Shown: positions 32,301-44,342 of the stretch, one piece after another | Numbering within the stretch: the first letter of the stretch is position 1 | How the letters are laid out: each line of letters begins with the position of its first letter | From: Platycarya strobilacea | Lineage: Eukaryota; Streptophyta; Magnoliopsida; Fagales; Juglandaceae | Assembly (NCBI GenBank): GCA_036898215.1 | Contig: CM072557.1 | Location: 11,189,501-11,253,500, forward strand | DNA length: 64,000 nucleotides | Direction of reading: 5' to 3' | Translations under genes and position numbers: made by a program | The notes under the pieces: model-generated | Told to the model about the DNA's origin: nothing | The model's input: the letters and a program-made list of their open reading frames with translations, nothing else | Database searches by the model: none

Positions 32301-33224
32301 GCACCACAACGAAGTTGAGGTTCCTCTTCATTAATGTTGTAGACTAAATTTATTGTTCAAAATATTATAGACATGTAAAGATAAATTATTATATTCATTC
32401 TAGTGCACAACAGAGTAATCACACTCTAGATGAATGCATTGTGAGTGGCACACAACATGAGGCTCCTCAAACCCATGTACATTTTTTCTGTCCACAATTG
32501 CTAGATTTGTATGTTTAACATAAATAAAATAATATACTTTTGCCACTAAGATCAACAAAGTCAACTTTGGATACATACGCCAAATTGTATTTCAACTTCT
32601 TCAACTGCTACAGATTATTTTTACACTGGATAGGCTACTCCTCCCTCACAGGTAGTTTTAAATTACATTAGTTTGATAATATTTTTAGTGAATTGGGTTT
32701 CCACTTTTAACATTTTTTATGCTCCCGTAGGACAAAGCTAATCAAGTATACACTATGAAGGCTCTTCAAATAGGACCAATTGTTCCTATAATGTAGGTAG
32801 TCTCAACGTGAAATATCATATTAGTTTTTTAGGATTTTTTCTTAGATGATAGTTGTGACTTTTTGTTCTTTTAGGCACAATTGAGAGGATTGCATCTCGC
32901 AATCCAGGACTTTGGTGATTGGTAGATGCCATGCTTTTGGAAGATAACTAGTTGATTTTGTATAAAGATATCCAATTTTTTGGTTGCTATTTTGCAATGA
33001 AACTATAGTTTTTAGGAGGGACCAATTTTTTGGTTGCTCCACTTTTTTTGTTACACGGATTTTGTAATGAAACCACACTTTTTTGACTGCCCCATATTTA
33101 TAGAAAGAAGAAACAAAGTAGCAAAGGCAAAGTAAGTAAAACGAACAAGTTCAAGCACATGTTGTTTTTTAATTTATATTGTTTCCACATGTGCTCTTAC
33201 CTTGATATAAAAGATAGGAACGAA
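32301..33224. other. AT-rich flank of the FRS pseudogene, no gene seen
   Basis: Contains a small imperfect direct repeat (CCAATTTTTTGGTTGCT at about 32968 and 33022). Open stretches are short and unrecognised. Confidence 0.5.
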
Positions 33225-34082
33225 ATATTTGAATGGCAGGAAGCCCTTGAAGTCTTTACTAGTTCTTTTATAGTTCAATTTTATTAATGGTGCATAACAT
33301 GTGTAATATCTTGCCCTTCTCATTTGCATCTCCATTTTTGCCAAGTCATTAGTTGTGGTTGAAGTATGTGCTTATGAATTGCTTACGATATAGTAAAGGG
33401 AGTCTCAAGATATTTGTTTCAAAAAGGGTAGATTTTCCTTTGTATTTTCTACTCATCTTAACATGTTAACAAGCAACTTAAAGTAGTGGTGCATCCACTA
33501 CCCATTTCATCTCTTTTTGTGCCTCTGGATGAGGGATGTGATGTTTCTTTGCATGTACGAAAAAATGAGTTGCTAAATTTTACTTCTGTAATAGGGAAAA
33601 ACCTCCAATTCTATCAAACTGGTCTCCTTCGGCTCTTGCACCTATATTTGAATGGCAGGAAACCTTTGAAGTTTTTACTACTTCATTTATAGTTTAGTTT
33701 TATTAGAAGGGTTCATAATGAAGGTGCATAACATGTGTAATGTCTTGCTCTTCTCATTTGCATTTCCATTTTTGCCAAGTCATTTGTTGTGATTGAACCA
33801 TGTGCTTTTGAATTGCTTACAATATAGTAAAGGGAGTCTCAAGACACTTGTTTCAAGCATGAGAGCTTTTCCTTTGTATTTTCTACTCACCTTAATATGT
33901 TAACAAGAAATTTAAAGTAGTGGTGCATCCACTACCCATTTCATCTATTCTTGTGCCTCTGGATGAGGGATGTGATGTTTCTTTGCATGTACGAAAAAAT
34001 GAGTTTCTAAATTTTTCTTCTGTAATAAGGAAAAGCCTCCAATTCTATCAAATGATCTGGTCTCCATCAGCTCTTCCACCTA
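33225..34082. repeat. Diverged tandem duplication, about 2 x 419 bp
   Basis: Units start ATATTTGAATGGCAGGAA at 33225 and 33644 (period 419). They share long runs, for example AGTAGTGGTGCATCCACTAC and GATGAGGGATGTGATGTTTC. Copy 2 has a small insertion near 33708-33727, and scattered substitutions separate the copies, so it is an old duplication. No coding content recognised. Confidence 0.9.
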
Positions 34083-35030
34083 TAATTTATTAAAGGGGCC
34101 AAACAGGGAAAAAGGACAAAGATAGGCTTAAAGGACTCCAATTTTCATTAATTTACAAAAAATGACTAACGAATGGAAGTCATGTTATTATTGGTAGTCT
34201 TACATTGCATTAGTCCTATGATAGGCATGATGGTTGTACTTGAAGAATTGGTTGGCTCTTCTGGTGCGATCTTATGGCATATGAAAATGTGTATGTTTGA
34301 ACTACATCAGAAGGTAGATCCAAAATCTAGTTTGGATTTTGATATCTGTCAAATTCAATTTATAGTAGTTCCATCTTTATAAAAAAAAAAACAATGAGTC
34401 CATTGGTAACAACACCTACAGCACATCCTAATACTCATCAGCTTCAGCATATGATGGATGCATGTATCAGCAAGTAATCTACCAAGCAAATAATCTACCA
34501 AACATTCCTTACATTCATCGATTACATATTTTCTCAGAATCTTCCAAAAAACATGCCTAAACAAAGTAACTATGATATTGAAATTACTAAAACTACAATG
34601 ACCCTCTAAAACTTTCTCTTGCGTCTCTCAATCTCTATCTCTTGTCGATGTCGAGTTGTTTAGATGTCCATTGCTTTTTCTATCTTTTGAATTTCGATTT
34701 GTAAACGATTGATTATCTTCTCACCGTATGCTGGTATTTACGGGTCATACCAACAAAATAATTCGCAAAAATGCCCAACTTGCAAAATCAATCAACACAT
34801 ATTAGTAAACAAGGATTACCATTCACTTCCTAGCAAACAAAAGTTAAATAACATATCCCAAAGTTTTGGCAACTGAAAAATCGACACCCCTCATTATCCT
34901 TTGTATGCACAATTCATTGACATGCTTTAATACCATAAAAGCATATTGAGTATTTATTTGACAAGAGTCTCTTGGGCACGAGATATTACTAGTGCTACTA
35001 TGTGTGCTTCAGACATTGCGTCAATATTTT
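34083..35030. other. Intergenic, no gene recognised
   Basis: A forward open stretch at 34173-34382 and reverse ones near 34355-34564 match no family I know. Ends at the hAT target duplication AATATTTT (35023-35030). Confidence 0.45.
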
Positions 35031-35054
35031 TAGGGCTGAGCAAAAATCCGAAAA

Positions 35055-35300
35055 TCAGACTCCGACTCTGACTCCGTCCCGACTCCGCCCCGACTCCGCT
35101 CCGACTCCGACAAATCGGAGTCGGAGTCGGAGAAAAAACTCCAACTTTAATCGGAGTTGGAGACGGATTCGGTAAAGAAGTCCTGCCAACTCCGACTCCG
35201 ACCCGACTCCGACTCCGACATACCGACTCCGATTTGTAACCCGACTCCGACTCTGACTACGATTCCGATTCCGATTATATATCTGACTCCGACTCCGACA
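35055..35300. repeat. Left subterminal array of GACTCCGA-type words
   Basis: More than a dozen ACTCCGA/TCGGAGT words in both orientations within about 250 bp next to the left end; matching words occur at 40270-40435. Such subterminal clusters are usual transposase binding sites in hAT elements (the Ac family is the known example). Confidence 0.85.
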
Positions 35301-35524
35301 TTTTGCATATAATTTGTAAAAAAAATATATATCTATTTTTCATATATAACTATTATAAATAGATAATTAAATTAATTATTGTTTCCAAATAATTTACTCA
35401 TAATAAGTCATATTAATTATTGTTTCTAAATAATTTACTCATAATATAATAGACATATATAATTATAAATACTAATATATTAAGAATTACTAATGTAATA
35501 ATTTGTAATATTAATATATAGAAA

Positions 35525-36130
35525 ATTAAAGACTAACATATAAGTAGTGATGTATTATAAACTAATAAATAGTAAAATATCATAATGTTGATAATTACTT
35601 TTATATAATTTTAAATCCTAGACTATTACAACCATAGATTGATAATTAAATGAAATAATAGTATGTTGGATGATGTATAAATATCAATATATGAGCCAAT
35701 ATATATTAATAGTAATATTAATGTATTAATACCAATGTGTTTTTAAAGACTAGCATATAAGTAGTGATATATTATAAGTTAATAAATAATAAAATATCAT
35801 AATGTTGATAAATGATAATTACTATTCTATAATTTTATAAGCACAATCTTATTCAAAATAATTTCTTAATAATATAATAGACATTTATTAATACCAAAGT
35901 TCAAATCTTAAATTCTAAACCCTTAGTCTTAAATCCTAGACTATTACAACTATAGATTGATAATTAAATAAAATAATAGTATGTTGGATAATGTATAAAT
36001 ATCAATGTATGAGCCAATGTACATTAATAGTAATATTAATGTATTAATACCAATGTATTTTTAAAGACTAACAAAGAAGTAGTGATGTATTATAAGTTAA
36101 TAAATAATAAAATATCATAATGTATCATAA
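35525..36130. repeat. Imperfect AT-rich repeats inside the hAT element
   Basis: The block AAGTAGTGATGTATTATA with neighbouring text occurs near 35540, 35760 and 36075. The longer block from AATAATAGTATGTTGGAT to ATAAAATATCATAATG occurs twice, about 35655-35810 and 35960-36125 (period about 305 bp). Confidence 0.8.
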
Positions 36131-36374
36131 TACTATTGCATAAAATTTAAGGAATTTGTTTTATTTAAAAAACTTATAATTATATAAAATTATTTTTAAA
36201 TTCCATTTACTAACATAATTTGTTTCTTTAAAAATATTTAATAAACTTTCTTATTTAATTTTATAATAAAATAATATTAGTTCTAGTATTTATTTTGATT
36301 TAATTATATTATATTTTTACTTTTAATTATCTATTTTTATTTAATTTATTTATAAATTTTTTATAAATTTAATA

Positions 36375-36415
36375 TATACCGTTAGATCTAGGTTTAACCT
36401 AGATCTAACGGTATA
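36375..36415. repeat. Perfect 20-bp inverted repeat with a 1-base centre
   Basis: TATACCGTTAGATCTAGGTT, T, then its exact reverse complement. It lies just before the GC-rich segment taken as the transposase leader, so it could form a cruciform or be a binding site in the promoter region. Confidence 0.95.
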
Positions 36416-36439
36416 CATTAACTATATATATAACGGATC

Positions 36440-36670
36440 CTATGGACCCCAATGCCCATTGCCCCCACGCCCCTCCCCTCCTTCTCTGCTTCTCATGCTC
36501 TGCACTCTGCAGCTCTCTTCATTTCAACGGAGCTCGAGCTCCCCTGCGCACCTCAGGTCCTCAACGTCGATAGCCCATTCCCCGGCGCCTGCTTCAACCG
36601 TTCAAGATCAATACCGCTTACCGGGAGCTACTGTTGCTCTCCTCCAGATGAATGCCGCTTACCGAAAGAG
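36440..36670 (+). other. GC-rich leader / first exon of the hAT transposase gene
   Basis: Abruptly GC- and C-rich compared with the AT-rich DNA around it. Followed by GAGGTTAGTTCG, a plausible splice donor. The transposase ATG is at 37618, so a long first intron (about 0.9 kb) is likely. Short open stretches here are not clearly coding. Confidence 0.5.
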
Positions 36671-37617
36671 GTTAGTTCGTATAACCCACATGCTTATTCC
36701 GTTATTCGTGACTTTGGTCTAATTTATTGTGGGTTTTGGATTTCGTTTAATCTGCGTTGAGTTTGCATAAAATTGATTTCTATGGGTTTTCACGTTCATA
36801 CTCCGTCCTCAGTCTCGGTGTCTCGATCGAGTGCTGTGTGTATTCTGTGGGTTTTCATGTTCAAATTTCTAATTGATTTCCGTTGGTTTCAACCCCAATC
36901 ATGATGCTCTGAAATTTTTTGGGATATTTCATAAATGGAGCTTTTGCCCGGATATGTATGATTTGTTCTCAACCTTTTTTTCGATCGAGTGCTGTGTGTA
37001 TTATGATACATATGGTAGTTGATTATTTAGACTCAAAAGGCATTAACTTCAAACCATGATCAATATTCTGTGTGTATTAAGTAATTTTCGATCATTAACT
37101 TCAAATATAAAGTTTTTCCTGATATTTTCATTAATCTGCGTTTATTTTTTCTTGCAAGATCAATATTCATTGATTAAGGCTAGCCACATCTCTATATCTC
37201 ATATTCCACTCATGATCAAACCATTCCCAATAAAAAAGCAGATCGATCCATTTTCTGGCTGTTCTAATTTGAATGAACCAATTAAGCTTATAATATATAT
37301 ATAGTACAGAGATTTCCCAACACTTTAAGTAACTTTAATTAATTGGATTTAAGTGGAGAATATAAAATTGTTAGACTTCTCCAAAGAATCTCAATAACTG
37401 TAAGATATTCTTACAACCTAATTTTTCCTTCTATAAAACTCAAAACTCTTCTCCACAAATGCTATATATGTATATAAATTATTAGTATTAATTGGTAACT
37501 ATAACCTCCAATCATCAAATATATTATTGTTGTAGAGTAAGATATTCTTTGTTGCTTCAATCCAAAGATTTATAAGATATCCTCTATTTCTTTTTCTTTT
37601 TTTTGAAGTTTTAAATC

Positions 37618-39358
37618 ATGAATATTCAAGGCTCTGGAAGCACTCCTACATCCACCGCTGCATCATGTCTAGCAGGACCACCACCTCCCCCTATGGAAGA
37701 ACCTCCATCTCCCATGATTGCAGAGTCTAATGAACAATTAGACTTTGCGACGGCCACTCAACCCACTTCTAAAACAACCTGCTCTGCTCGTCAAAGAAAT
37801 CCCCCTAAAAATAGATCTATTGTCTGGGATAACTTCACAAAAGATACGGATTGCGATCCTGATGAACCCACATGCACTTGTAACCATTGTAGAAAACAAT
37901 TTAAATGTCATCCTAAGAGGCAGAGTACCTCAGCATTGAAAACTCACGTTGATCTTTGCCCTAAAGGGTCAACAATTGGTAGGACATTGGAGGAGTGTAT
38001 GCTTGATTGGGGGATTGACAAATTGTTTACAATAACTGTAGACAATGCTTCCACTAATGATTCCGCTATTGATTGGTTGAAAACAGTTGAAGTTGGAAGA
38101 TTGGAGTGTGTTGAGGATCATGCGTATATCCACATGAGGTGTACTGCGCATATTTTAAACCTTATTGTCTGAGAAGGTTTAAGCGAAGTTGATGAGTCAA
38201 TCAGCAAGATCCGTAATTTGATTAGGTATGTCAAGTCTTCTCCTCAAAGACTTGCCACTTTCAAGACTTGTGTTGAAAGGTCAAAAGTTCCATGTCATAG
38301 TTTCTTATGTCTTGATGTACCCATTAGATGGAACTCAACTTTTCTTATGTTGGATGTGGCTAGCAAGTATAAAAAAGTCTTACAACTTTTACTTGATAAT
38401 GACCCGTACTCAAGGGTTTATTTGTATGAAGATGGGCATGGGAGAAAAGGATTGGGAGCTCCCGTGCATGATGATTGGGAGGCAATAGAGAACTTTTCGA
38501 AGTTCTTGGGAGTATTTTATAATGTCACAATGCGTCTTTCTGGTACGTTATATGTCACTTCGAATCTGTTTTTTAAAGAGCTCGCTGGCATTCATAAAAA
38601 CTTGATGGGTTTTTGCGAGAATAACAATCGACGCTTCAGTTCATTGGCCTTGAGAATGAACTAAAAATATGATAAATACTGGGGTAATATTGAAAAAATA
38701 AACAGGTTATTGTTTATTGCTGCGATTCTTGATCCACGGTGCAAATTGGAAGCTCAAGAATATTGGTTCAAAAAAGCATTGGGTGAGGATAAATGTGAGG
38801 AATTTGTTGAAATCCTTAAGGATGATTTTACTCGACTATATGAACAATATGCAGAGTTCAATGGTGAGTACACTAGCATAAGTGGTCCTAGAGATGATGC
38901 TTCTAGTGCTCAGAGTGATACTTGTATCTTAAAAAGGGATAGCAATAGCGTAATTGATGACGACATATACACGTATCTCCATAAAAACAAGAGTTCAAGT
39001 ATGTTGGATACTAAGTTGGAGTTAGAACGGTATTTGTTGGAAGCTGTTGAGATCCCCTCACAGAGTTTTGATATTTAATTTGGTGGAGGGTCAACTCTAC
39101 CAAATATCCAATTCTTTCAATGATGGCGAGAGAAATCTTGGCCATTCCAATTACCACTGTTGCTTCGGAGTCTGCATTTAGCATGGGAGGTCGTATTTTG
39201 GATCCATTCCGAAGTTCTTTGGCTCCAAGAACTGTGGAAGCCCTTGTGTGTACGTAAAACTGGTTGAAGTCTACTCACATATGCTTGAGTCAAGATCATT
39301 TCGCTTTAATTGATGATGCAGAGAGTTATAAATTAGACTCAGGTAACATATTTCAAAT
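37618..39358 (+). pseudogene. hAT transposase with BED finger, catalytic start deleted, several stops
   Basis: Starts MNIQGSGSTPTSTAASC. The BED zinc finger is at about codons 66-120 (VWDNFTK, CTCNHCRKQF, then H-X4-C ending KTHVDLC). Right after CPKG comes STIGRTLEECMLDWGIDKLF and TVDNASTND, which in related Ac-like transposases lies some 150 residues further on. The stretch with the first catalytic aspartate is missing, in frame. Then RCTAHILNLIV, RWNSTFLMLD, LDPRCKLEAQEYWF, and the C-terminal dimerisation region (LAIPITTVASESAFSMGGR, LDPFRSSLAPRTVEALVC). In-frame stops are at 38170 and 38662; near 39076 a one-base shift changes frame; another stop follows near 39256. Confidence 0.92.
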
Positions 39359-40264
39359 TTAATTAAATATGTTAATTCACTTGATTTGTCTTTTTTTTTA
39401 ATACTAATAGCTTATATTTTAATATGTTAATGTAGAATTGATTACTAATATGGCGAACTTACTACATAAAGAATGAAGATGATTGAGGTTTGAAGTGCTT
39501 TGTTGTTGTTGAATTTGTGTACTTTTTTATTTGTTTAATTTTATTGTCTTATTTGTAGAAATTTATGTGGTATCTTATTTCCTTACTAATTTTGTTTTTT
39601 TTTCTTCAGGCATAGCCGCACAAGTGGGAAATTTGAAATTATATGTAATTTATAATTTGTATTAGTTATTTTGTTGAAATATGGAAACTATTGTTTGTTT
39701 GTTTTCTATTATTTATCTTTTGTTGTTAGATGATAATTTGAAATTTGGAAAGATAAATTGTGGAATGTGGATGATTGTGGAATGTGGATGAATCATCTAT
39801 ATGATGTGATAGATGACAGAATATAGATTTAATGATGGTACGTGATGGTACGTGATGGGTGTTGTTTGCATATCCAGGATGATGAAATATGGGTTCAATG
39901 ATTAACCATGATAGATGATAGAATGGGTATTGTTTGCTTTTATTTTTTCTTGAAATGAAAAAATAGTATGGTTACTACCATCAAGTTATGTATTTAGTTA
40001 ATTTGTAATAATATTTTTATTTTGTAATTTCTAATATTTGGTTTTGATTATGTATATTGTATTGTTAATTTGTAAGAATGATTTTATTTTATTATTGACA
40101 TTTGACTTTGGTTTTGTAATTTTAATTGGTTGGAATTTGTAATTTTGGACTTTTGGCTTTGTATTTCGTTATGTAATGATATTGAAGTCCAACTTCGATT
40201 TATTATAGTTTGAAATTGTAAAATTGAAATATCAAATGGGTTAAAAAAAATTTCAATACAAAAG

Positions 40265-40448
40265 TCCAACAAAAAAGTCCAATTCCGACTCCGTTCCGAC
40301 TCCGCTCCGACAAAGTCGGAGTCGGAGTCGGATTGGAGTGTATAGAAGTCGGAGTCGGAGTCGGAGGTCGGATTTCATTTCCGAAAAAGTCGGAGTTGGA
40401 GTCGGAGGATTCTATTTCCGACTCCGACTTAGTCGGTGCACAGCCTTA
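40265..40448. repeat. Right subterminal array and terminal repeat of the hAT element
   Basis: ACTCCGA/TCGGAGT words in both orientations, mirror of 35055-35300, ending in GGTGCACAGCCTTA. Confidence 0.88.
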
Positions 40449-40839
40449 AATATTTTCAACCTTTATTTCTAGACAACCAAATGGTTGTATATATAATATA
40501 TATATATATTATAGAAAAATGAGTTTCATTTCAAAAAAGGCACAAAAGGCCTTAATAGAATTTACACGGCATAACATTAATTTACACAACATCAGTAATA
40601 AATGGAGGAACATCATGCCACTATAATTGCATATCAGAGATAATCTAAGCATGTCGCGCAAGTTGGTGAGTTGTAGCATTTGACATACAAGGGCTATGTT
40701 GGATGTTACAGTGCAAAGATATGAGCATTAATCTTCTGATTTCAGATATCATAGTTCTCCTTATAGAGCAGGGCCCAATTGCACTATTTATCTCCTCCAC
40801 AATGTTGAAACTGTCACCATGATAAGCTCCATGTTTCCT

Positions 40840-41027
40840 TATGTAGTTCTCATTAGTTGTACATATATACTTCCTTATTTAGTCAAAATCTATATATAGA
40901 CAGTTTCTTTTTGTATAGACAAATTTAATAGCTATAATTTAGACTTGATTCTAAACTTGTATATTGCACATTGTGCCTATATAATGAGAGGAAATCCTCA
41001 TGGAGGGGGCATTTAATCCATTTGACA
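40840..41027 (+). repeat. 5' LTR of truncated copia element (start approximate)
   Basis: Ends TTTGACA directly before the primer site. TATATAATGAG near 40978 is a candidate promoter or poly(A) region. No second copy of the LTR occurs in the window. Confidence 0.65.
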
Positions 41028-41039
41028 TGGTATTAAGAG
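41028..41039 (+). promoter_or_regulatory. Primer binding site (variant)
   Basis: TGGTATTAAGAG; two changes from the usual initiator Met tRNA complement. Confidence 0.75.
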
Positions 41040-41622
41040 TTGGTTCCTAAGTTACGAACCTTTTTCGTGTGGGTTTCTAATTTTCTCTTGTTGGTGTCTC
41101 TAGGTCGCGTTAGGCTCCCTCATTGGCGCTATTTGGCATCATTTTTGGGTCTCCTTGGTATTTTTGACACTGTCTGAGAGGCTCTCGGGGCATTCCGGCT
41201 TACTCTGGGTGGGTTTCTTGGTGGCGCACCTTCAGTCTTGAGTTTGTCGACAATTTCTGGTGGTTTCTTGGTGGTGGTTGATCTTTTCTGAGGTAGTTGT
41301 CAACGATCCTTGGTTTGGGGTCTTCAACTTTTGGGTTGCCAAGTTCATCTTCGGTTTCGACACTGTCTGTGTCGTTTAGACACTATTTGCTGACAATCTT
41401 TAGGTTGCCGATACTCTTGGTGTTTATTTGAGGCTGTGACGGTCCCTTGGTTTGTCAATATCACACTTTGTTTTGCTGAACATGTATCACTCCTTGGGCC
41501 TTTATCTATTATCTGTCTTGGGCTTCTTCATTGTGGGTTGATTGTTGCTTGGATTCTCTGTTTGGGCTTGCTATTTCATTTGGGTTTCATTTGATTGGGA
41601 TTGTTGTTGTTTTACGAGCACC

Positions 41623-43150
41623 ATGTCCTCCAATCCTTTTATTGTGAAATTCACGGGTAAAAATTATTCTACTTGAAAATTCCAATTTCCTTTATTTGTT
41701 ATGGGGAAAGAGTTATAGAGTCATATTGATGGGAGTGATCCGACTCCTACAGATTTACTTAAACTGACTTAGTGGCAAATTAAAGATGCTCGAGTGATGA
41801 CATGAATTTTAGAATCGGTGGATCCTCTTATTATTCTTAATCTGAGGCCATATAAGACTGCTAAATCTATGTGGGAATACTTAAAAAAAGTGTATAATCA
41901 AGACAATACTACTCGACGTTCTCAATTAGAGTACAAGATTTCCAGCTACACTCAAGACGATCTCTCCATTCAGGATTATTTTTTTGGATTTAATAATCTC
42001 TGGGGAGAATTTACTGATATTATTTATGCCAAGGTACCAAAAAAATCTCTCTCTATTGTGCAGGAAGTTCATGTGCAAAGCAAGCGAGATCAGTTTCTAA
42101 TGAAGTTATGACCTAAATTTGAAGCGAAAAAATGATACCCAATACTGTGGCTTATGCTACTCAAGGAAAAGGCAAGGGACGAGACATGCAAAAAGTTCAA
42201 TACTTCACCTGTAAGGAATACAGACATATTGCTACTAACTGTACATGAAAATCTTGCAACTAATGTAAGAAGCCGGGGCATATTATCAAAGAGTGTCCTA
42301 CTGGTCCCCAGAATCATCAGGCTAATGCTTATTAGGCTACTGTGGGTTTTGCTTCTTCTGCTACTGCTAGTGACTCCTCTGCTCTTGCTACTAAGAAGAT
42401 ACAACAGATGATTATTTCCGCATTTTCAGTCTTAGAAGTGCAAGATAACGTTTCCCTTTCTCCCTCATGGATTATTGATTCGAGTGCATCTAATCACATT
42501 ACTAGTTATTCTGATACCTTTAGCAATATTCGAACTTATACTAGATCGGCACACATTCAAATTGTTAATGGTAATCAGTTACTTATTCATGCTATTGGGG
42601 ATGTTAATTCCACTATTAGAGATATTTTTGTATCTCCTTAGCTTTCTACCAGTCTTATTTCAGTCGGACAATTGGTTGATAATAACTGTGATGTTCGTTT
42701 TTCTCGTGATGGTTGTCTTGTGCAAGATCAAGTGTCAGGCAAGATACTTGCAAAGGAGCCAAAAGTTGGACGTTTATTTCCTACGCATTTTTGCATTCCT
42801 AATGTTATTTCCTTTGCTTGTAACACTGTAAACAATAAATGTGAAGTATGGCACAAACGGTTGAGTCATCCTAATTCTTTTATTTTATCTCATGTAATAA
42901 ACTTTGGTTTCATGAGCAATAAAGATCAATTTTCTTCTCCTCCGTCTTTTGATTATTCCACATGCAAATTAGGTAAAAGTAAGTCTCTTTCTTTTCCTTC
43001 TCATGGTAGTCATGTTGAACACTGTTTTGATTTGATTCATAGTGATTTATGGGGAATTTCTCCTATTATATCACATGCAAATTATAAATACTTTGTTACA
43101 TTCATTGATGATTATACAAAGTATACCTGAATCTATTTTCTCCATGCTAA
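41623..43150 (+). pseudogene. copia gag-protease-integrase remnant
   Basis: Gag starts MSSNPFIVKFTGKNYS. It continues with MWEYLKKVYNQDNTTRRSQL and YKISSYTQDDLSIQDYF (41818-42111). A knuckle-like segment near 42200-42320 is broken by shifts. 42342-42641 carries SWIIDSSASNHITS, the copia protease box with DSSA where DSGA is usual, then VNGNQLLI. 42672-43130 has SVGQLVDNNCDVRFS, WHKRLSHPN (pre-integrase zinc region), then IHSDLWG and YFVTFIDDYT (integrase core, two catalytic Asp regions). Confidence 0.9.
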
Positions 43151-43812
43151 ATCTGAAGTCTTATTGCCTCCACATTTTCAGGTTCCAAATATTCTTCTAA
43201 CTCTACTCATGGCCATGATCACATAACCACTAGGATTACGTAGAATGGCTCCAATACCAGTTTTGTTGCAGTCAAAGAATAGAGATCCATCTACATGTAA
43301 TTTGAGCCAGTTTGGAGGAGGGGGAGTCCACTTATATTTTACTTTCCTTGTAGTCTCTTGCTAGTGTAGATTAAATGAAGGTAAGAGTCTTTCCAATGAG
43401 AGAGCATAGCTTAGAACTTGTTAAGGAGGTAAATTAATACCTTCATGTAGCATCTTAAATAGTAGCCTCATATATATATGAACAAGTTCTAAATTTAATA
43501 ACCAACCAACCAGTTATATCAATAAATATGTCACGAGTCATGATAAATATCAACAACAACAAAATTTCTCAACCACATACAAATTTCTCAAAGTAGCCCA
43601 TACAAATTTCTCAACCACATTACTCAATAAGTCCTTGCTATTCACTAGAAAAATTTTGATCCTTTAAAGGAGCAAAACTATTTATGAAAAACAAAGAGCA
43701 ATTACCATTAAAGCAACACCTTTACAACACAATTGCAACTTTTGCAACTCGCTGGCCTCGTCATGGGCCTCTACATAATAGCGACATGATTAAATTAAAA
43801 ATTGAAAGACTA

Positions 43813-44061
43813 CTACAAGCCTATCTTTTCTATTTCAACTTCTATAACTTGATTCATAAGTGACTTTTTGTTATCAGCATTCCAAAGGAATTTATAATTT
43901 TCATCCAATTCTTCATTTTCTAGTTCTTTTTTTCTAAAGTTAGGAATTAACGTGTTGAATATTCTCCGAAATTTACTTGTATAAGTTCTATCATTTTCAT
44001 GCAAAATATTATCGAGTTGCAAAGTTTCAAACTTTTCGAATCTAGAAGGTTTAAAGGACAT
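43813..44061 (-). other. Short reverse open frame, unrecognised
   Basis: 82 codons, charged (NFRKKELENEELDENYKFLW, then KSLMNQVIEVEIEK). It opens in purine-rich DNA that repeats GCAAGGAGAGGGGAGA-like words up to 44250. It may be a remnant of a plant gene or transposon protein; I cannot assign it. Confidence 0.25.
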
Positions 44062-44342
44062 TAGATGTAGGGAGAGGGGAGAGGGGTGAGTGTTCTAGGG
44101 ACTAAAGAGTGGCTTGAAGAAGACGAAATGCAGGGAGAAGGAAAAGGATTTTCAAGAGGGAGGAGATGTCTTGACCCAGATGAAATGCAAGGAGAGGGGA
44201 GATGGTTTTCAAGAGATGGCTTGAAGAAGATGGGAAAGCAACAAGCATGGAATTTTTTAACCTAGTAAGTCATGCTACGTGGGATATCACATCAAGTGGG
44301 ATGGTCAAGCGGGAAGGACAAGTGGTGGACTAACTTTTTCCT

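Larger units (their letters stand above)
35031..40448 (+). mobile_element. hAT DNA transposon, 5.4 kb, TSD AATATTTT
   Basis: The left end is TAGGGCTGAGCAAAAATCCG; the right end, reverse-complemented, is TAAGGCTGTGCACCGACTAA. The 8-bp repeat AATATTTT flanks it at 35023-35030 and 40449-40456, the length typical of hAT elements. Inside are dense repeats of ACTCCGA-type words at both ends, a GC-rich leader, and an hAT transposase with an N-terminal BED finger. The transposase is broken, so this copy cannot move by itself. Short ends and an intact TSD suggest it could still be mobilised by a related enzyme. Confidence 0.95.
40840..43155 (+). mobile_element. 3'-truncated copia element (5' LTR, gag, protease, part of integrase)
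   Basis: A 5' LTR ends TTTGACA at 41027, followed by TGGTATTAAGAG, a variant of the TGGTATCAGAG primer site. Gag, protease and the first part of integrase follow. At about 43155 the copia text (YFLHAKSEVL) runs straight into LINE sequence. RT, RNase H and 3' LTR are absent. The left border is approximate, since the LTR start could not be fixed. Confidence 0.82.
40515..43400 (-). mobile_element. LINE 3' part with RNase H domain, interrupted by a copia fragment
   Basis: The minus strand from 43370 reads WTPPPPNWLKLHVDGSLFFD, CNKTGIGAILRNPSGYVIMA and PENVEAIRLQI, the start of the plant RVT_3 RNase H. From 40830 downward it reads HGDSFNIVEEINSAI, SEIRRLMLISL and THQLARHA, the end of the same domain, up to an A/T-rich tail near 40515. 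The piece in between is a copia element in the opposite orientation. A few codons of the domain are missing at the junction. Confidence 0.85.

Noticed and set aside
35055..35300. Array of short repeats resembling CRISPR or satellite DNA
   Set aside because: Words occur in both orientations without regular spacers and mirror the other hAT end; this is a subterminal array.
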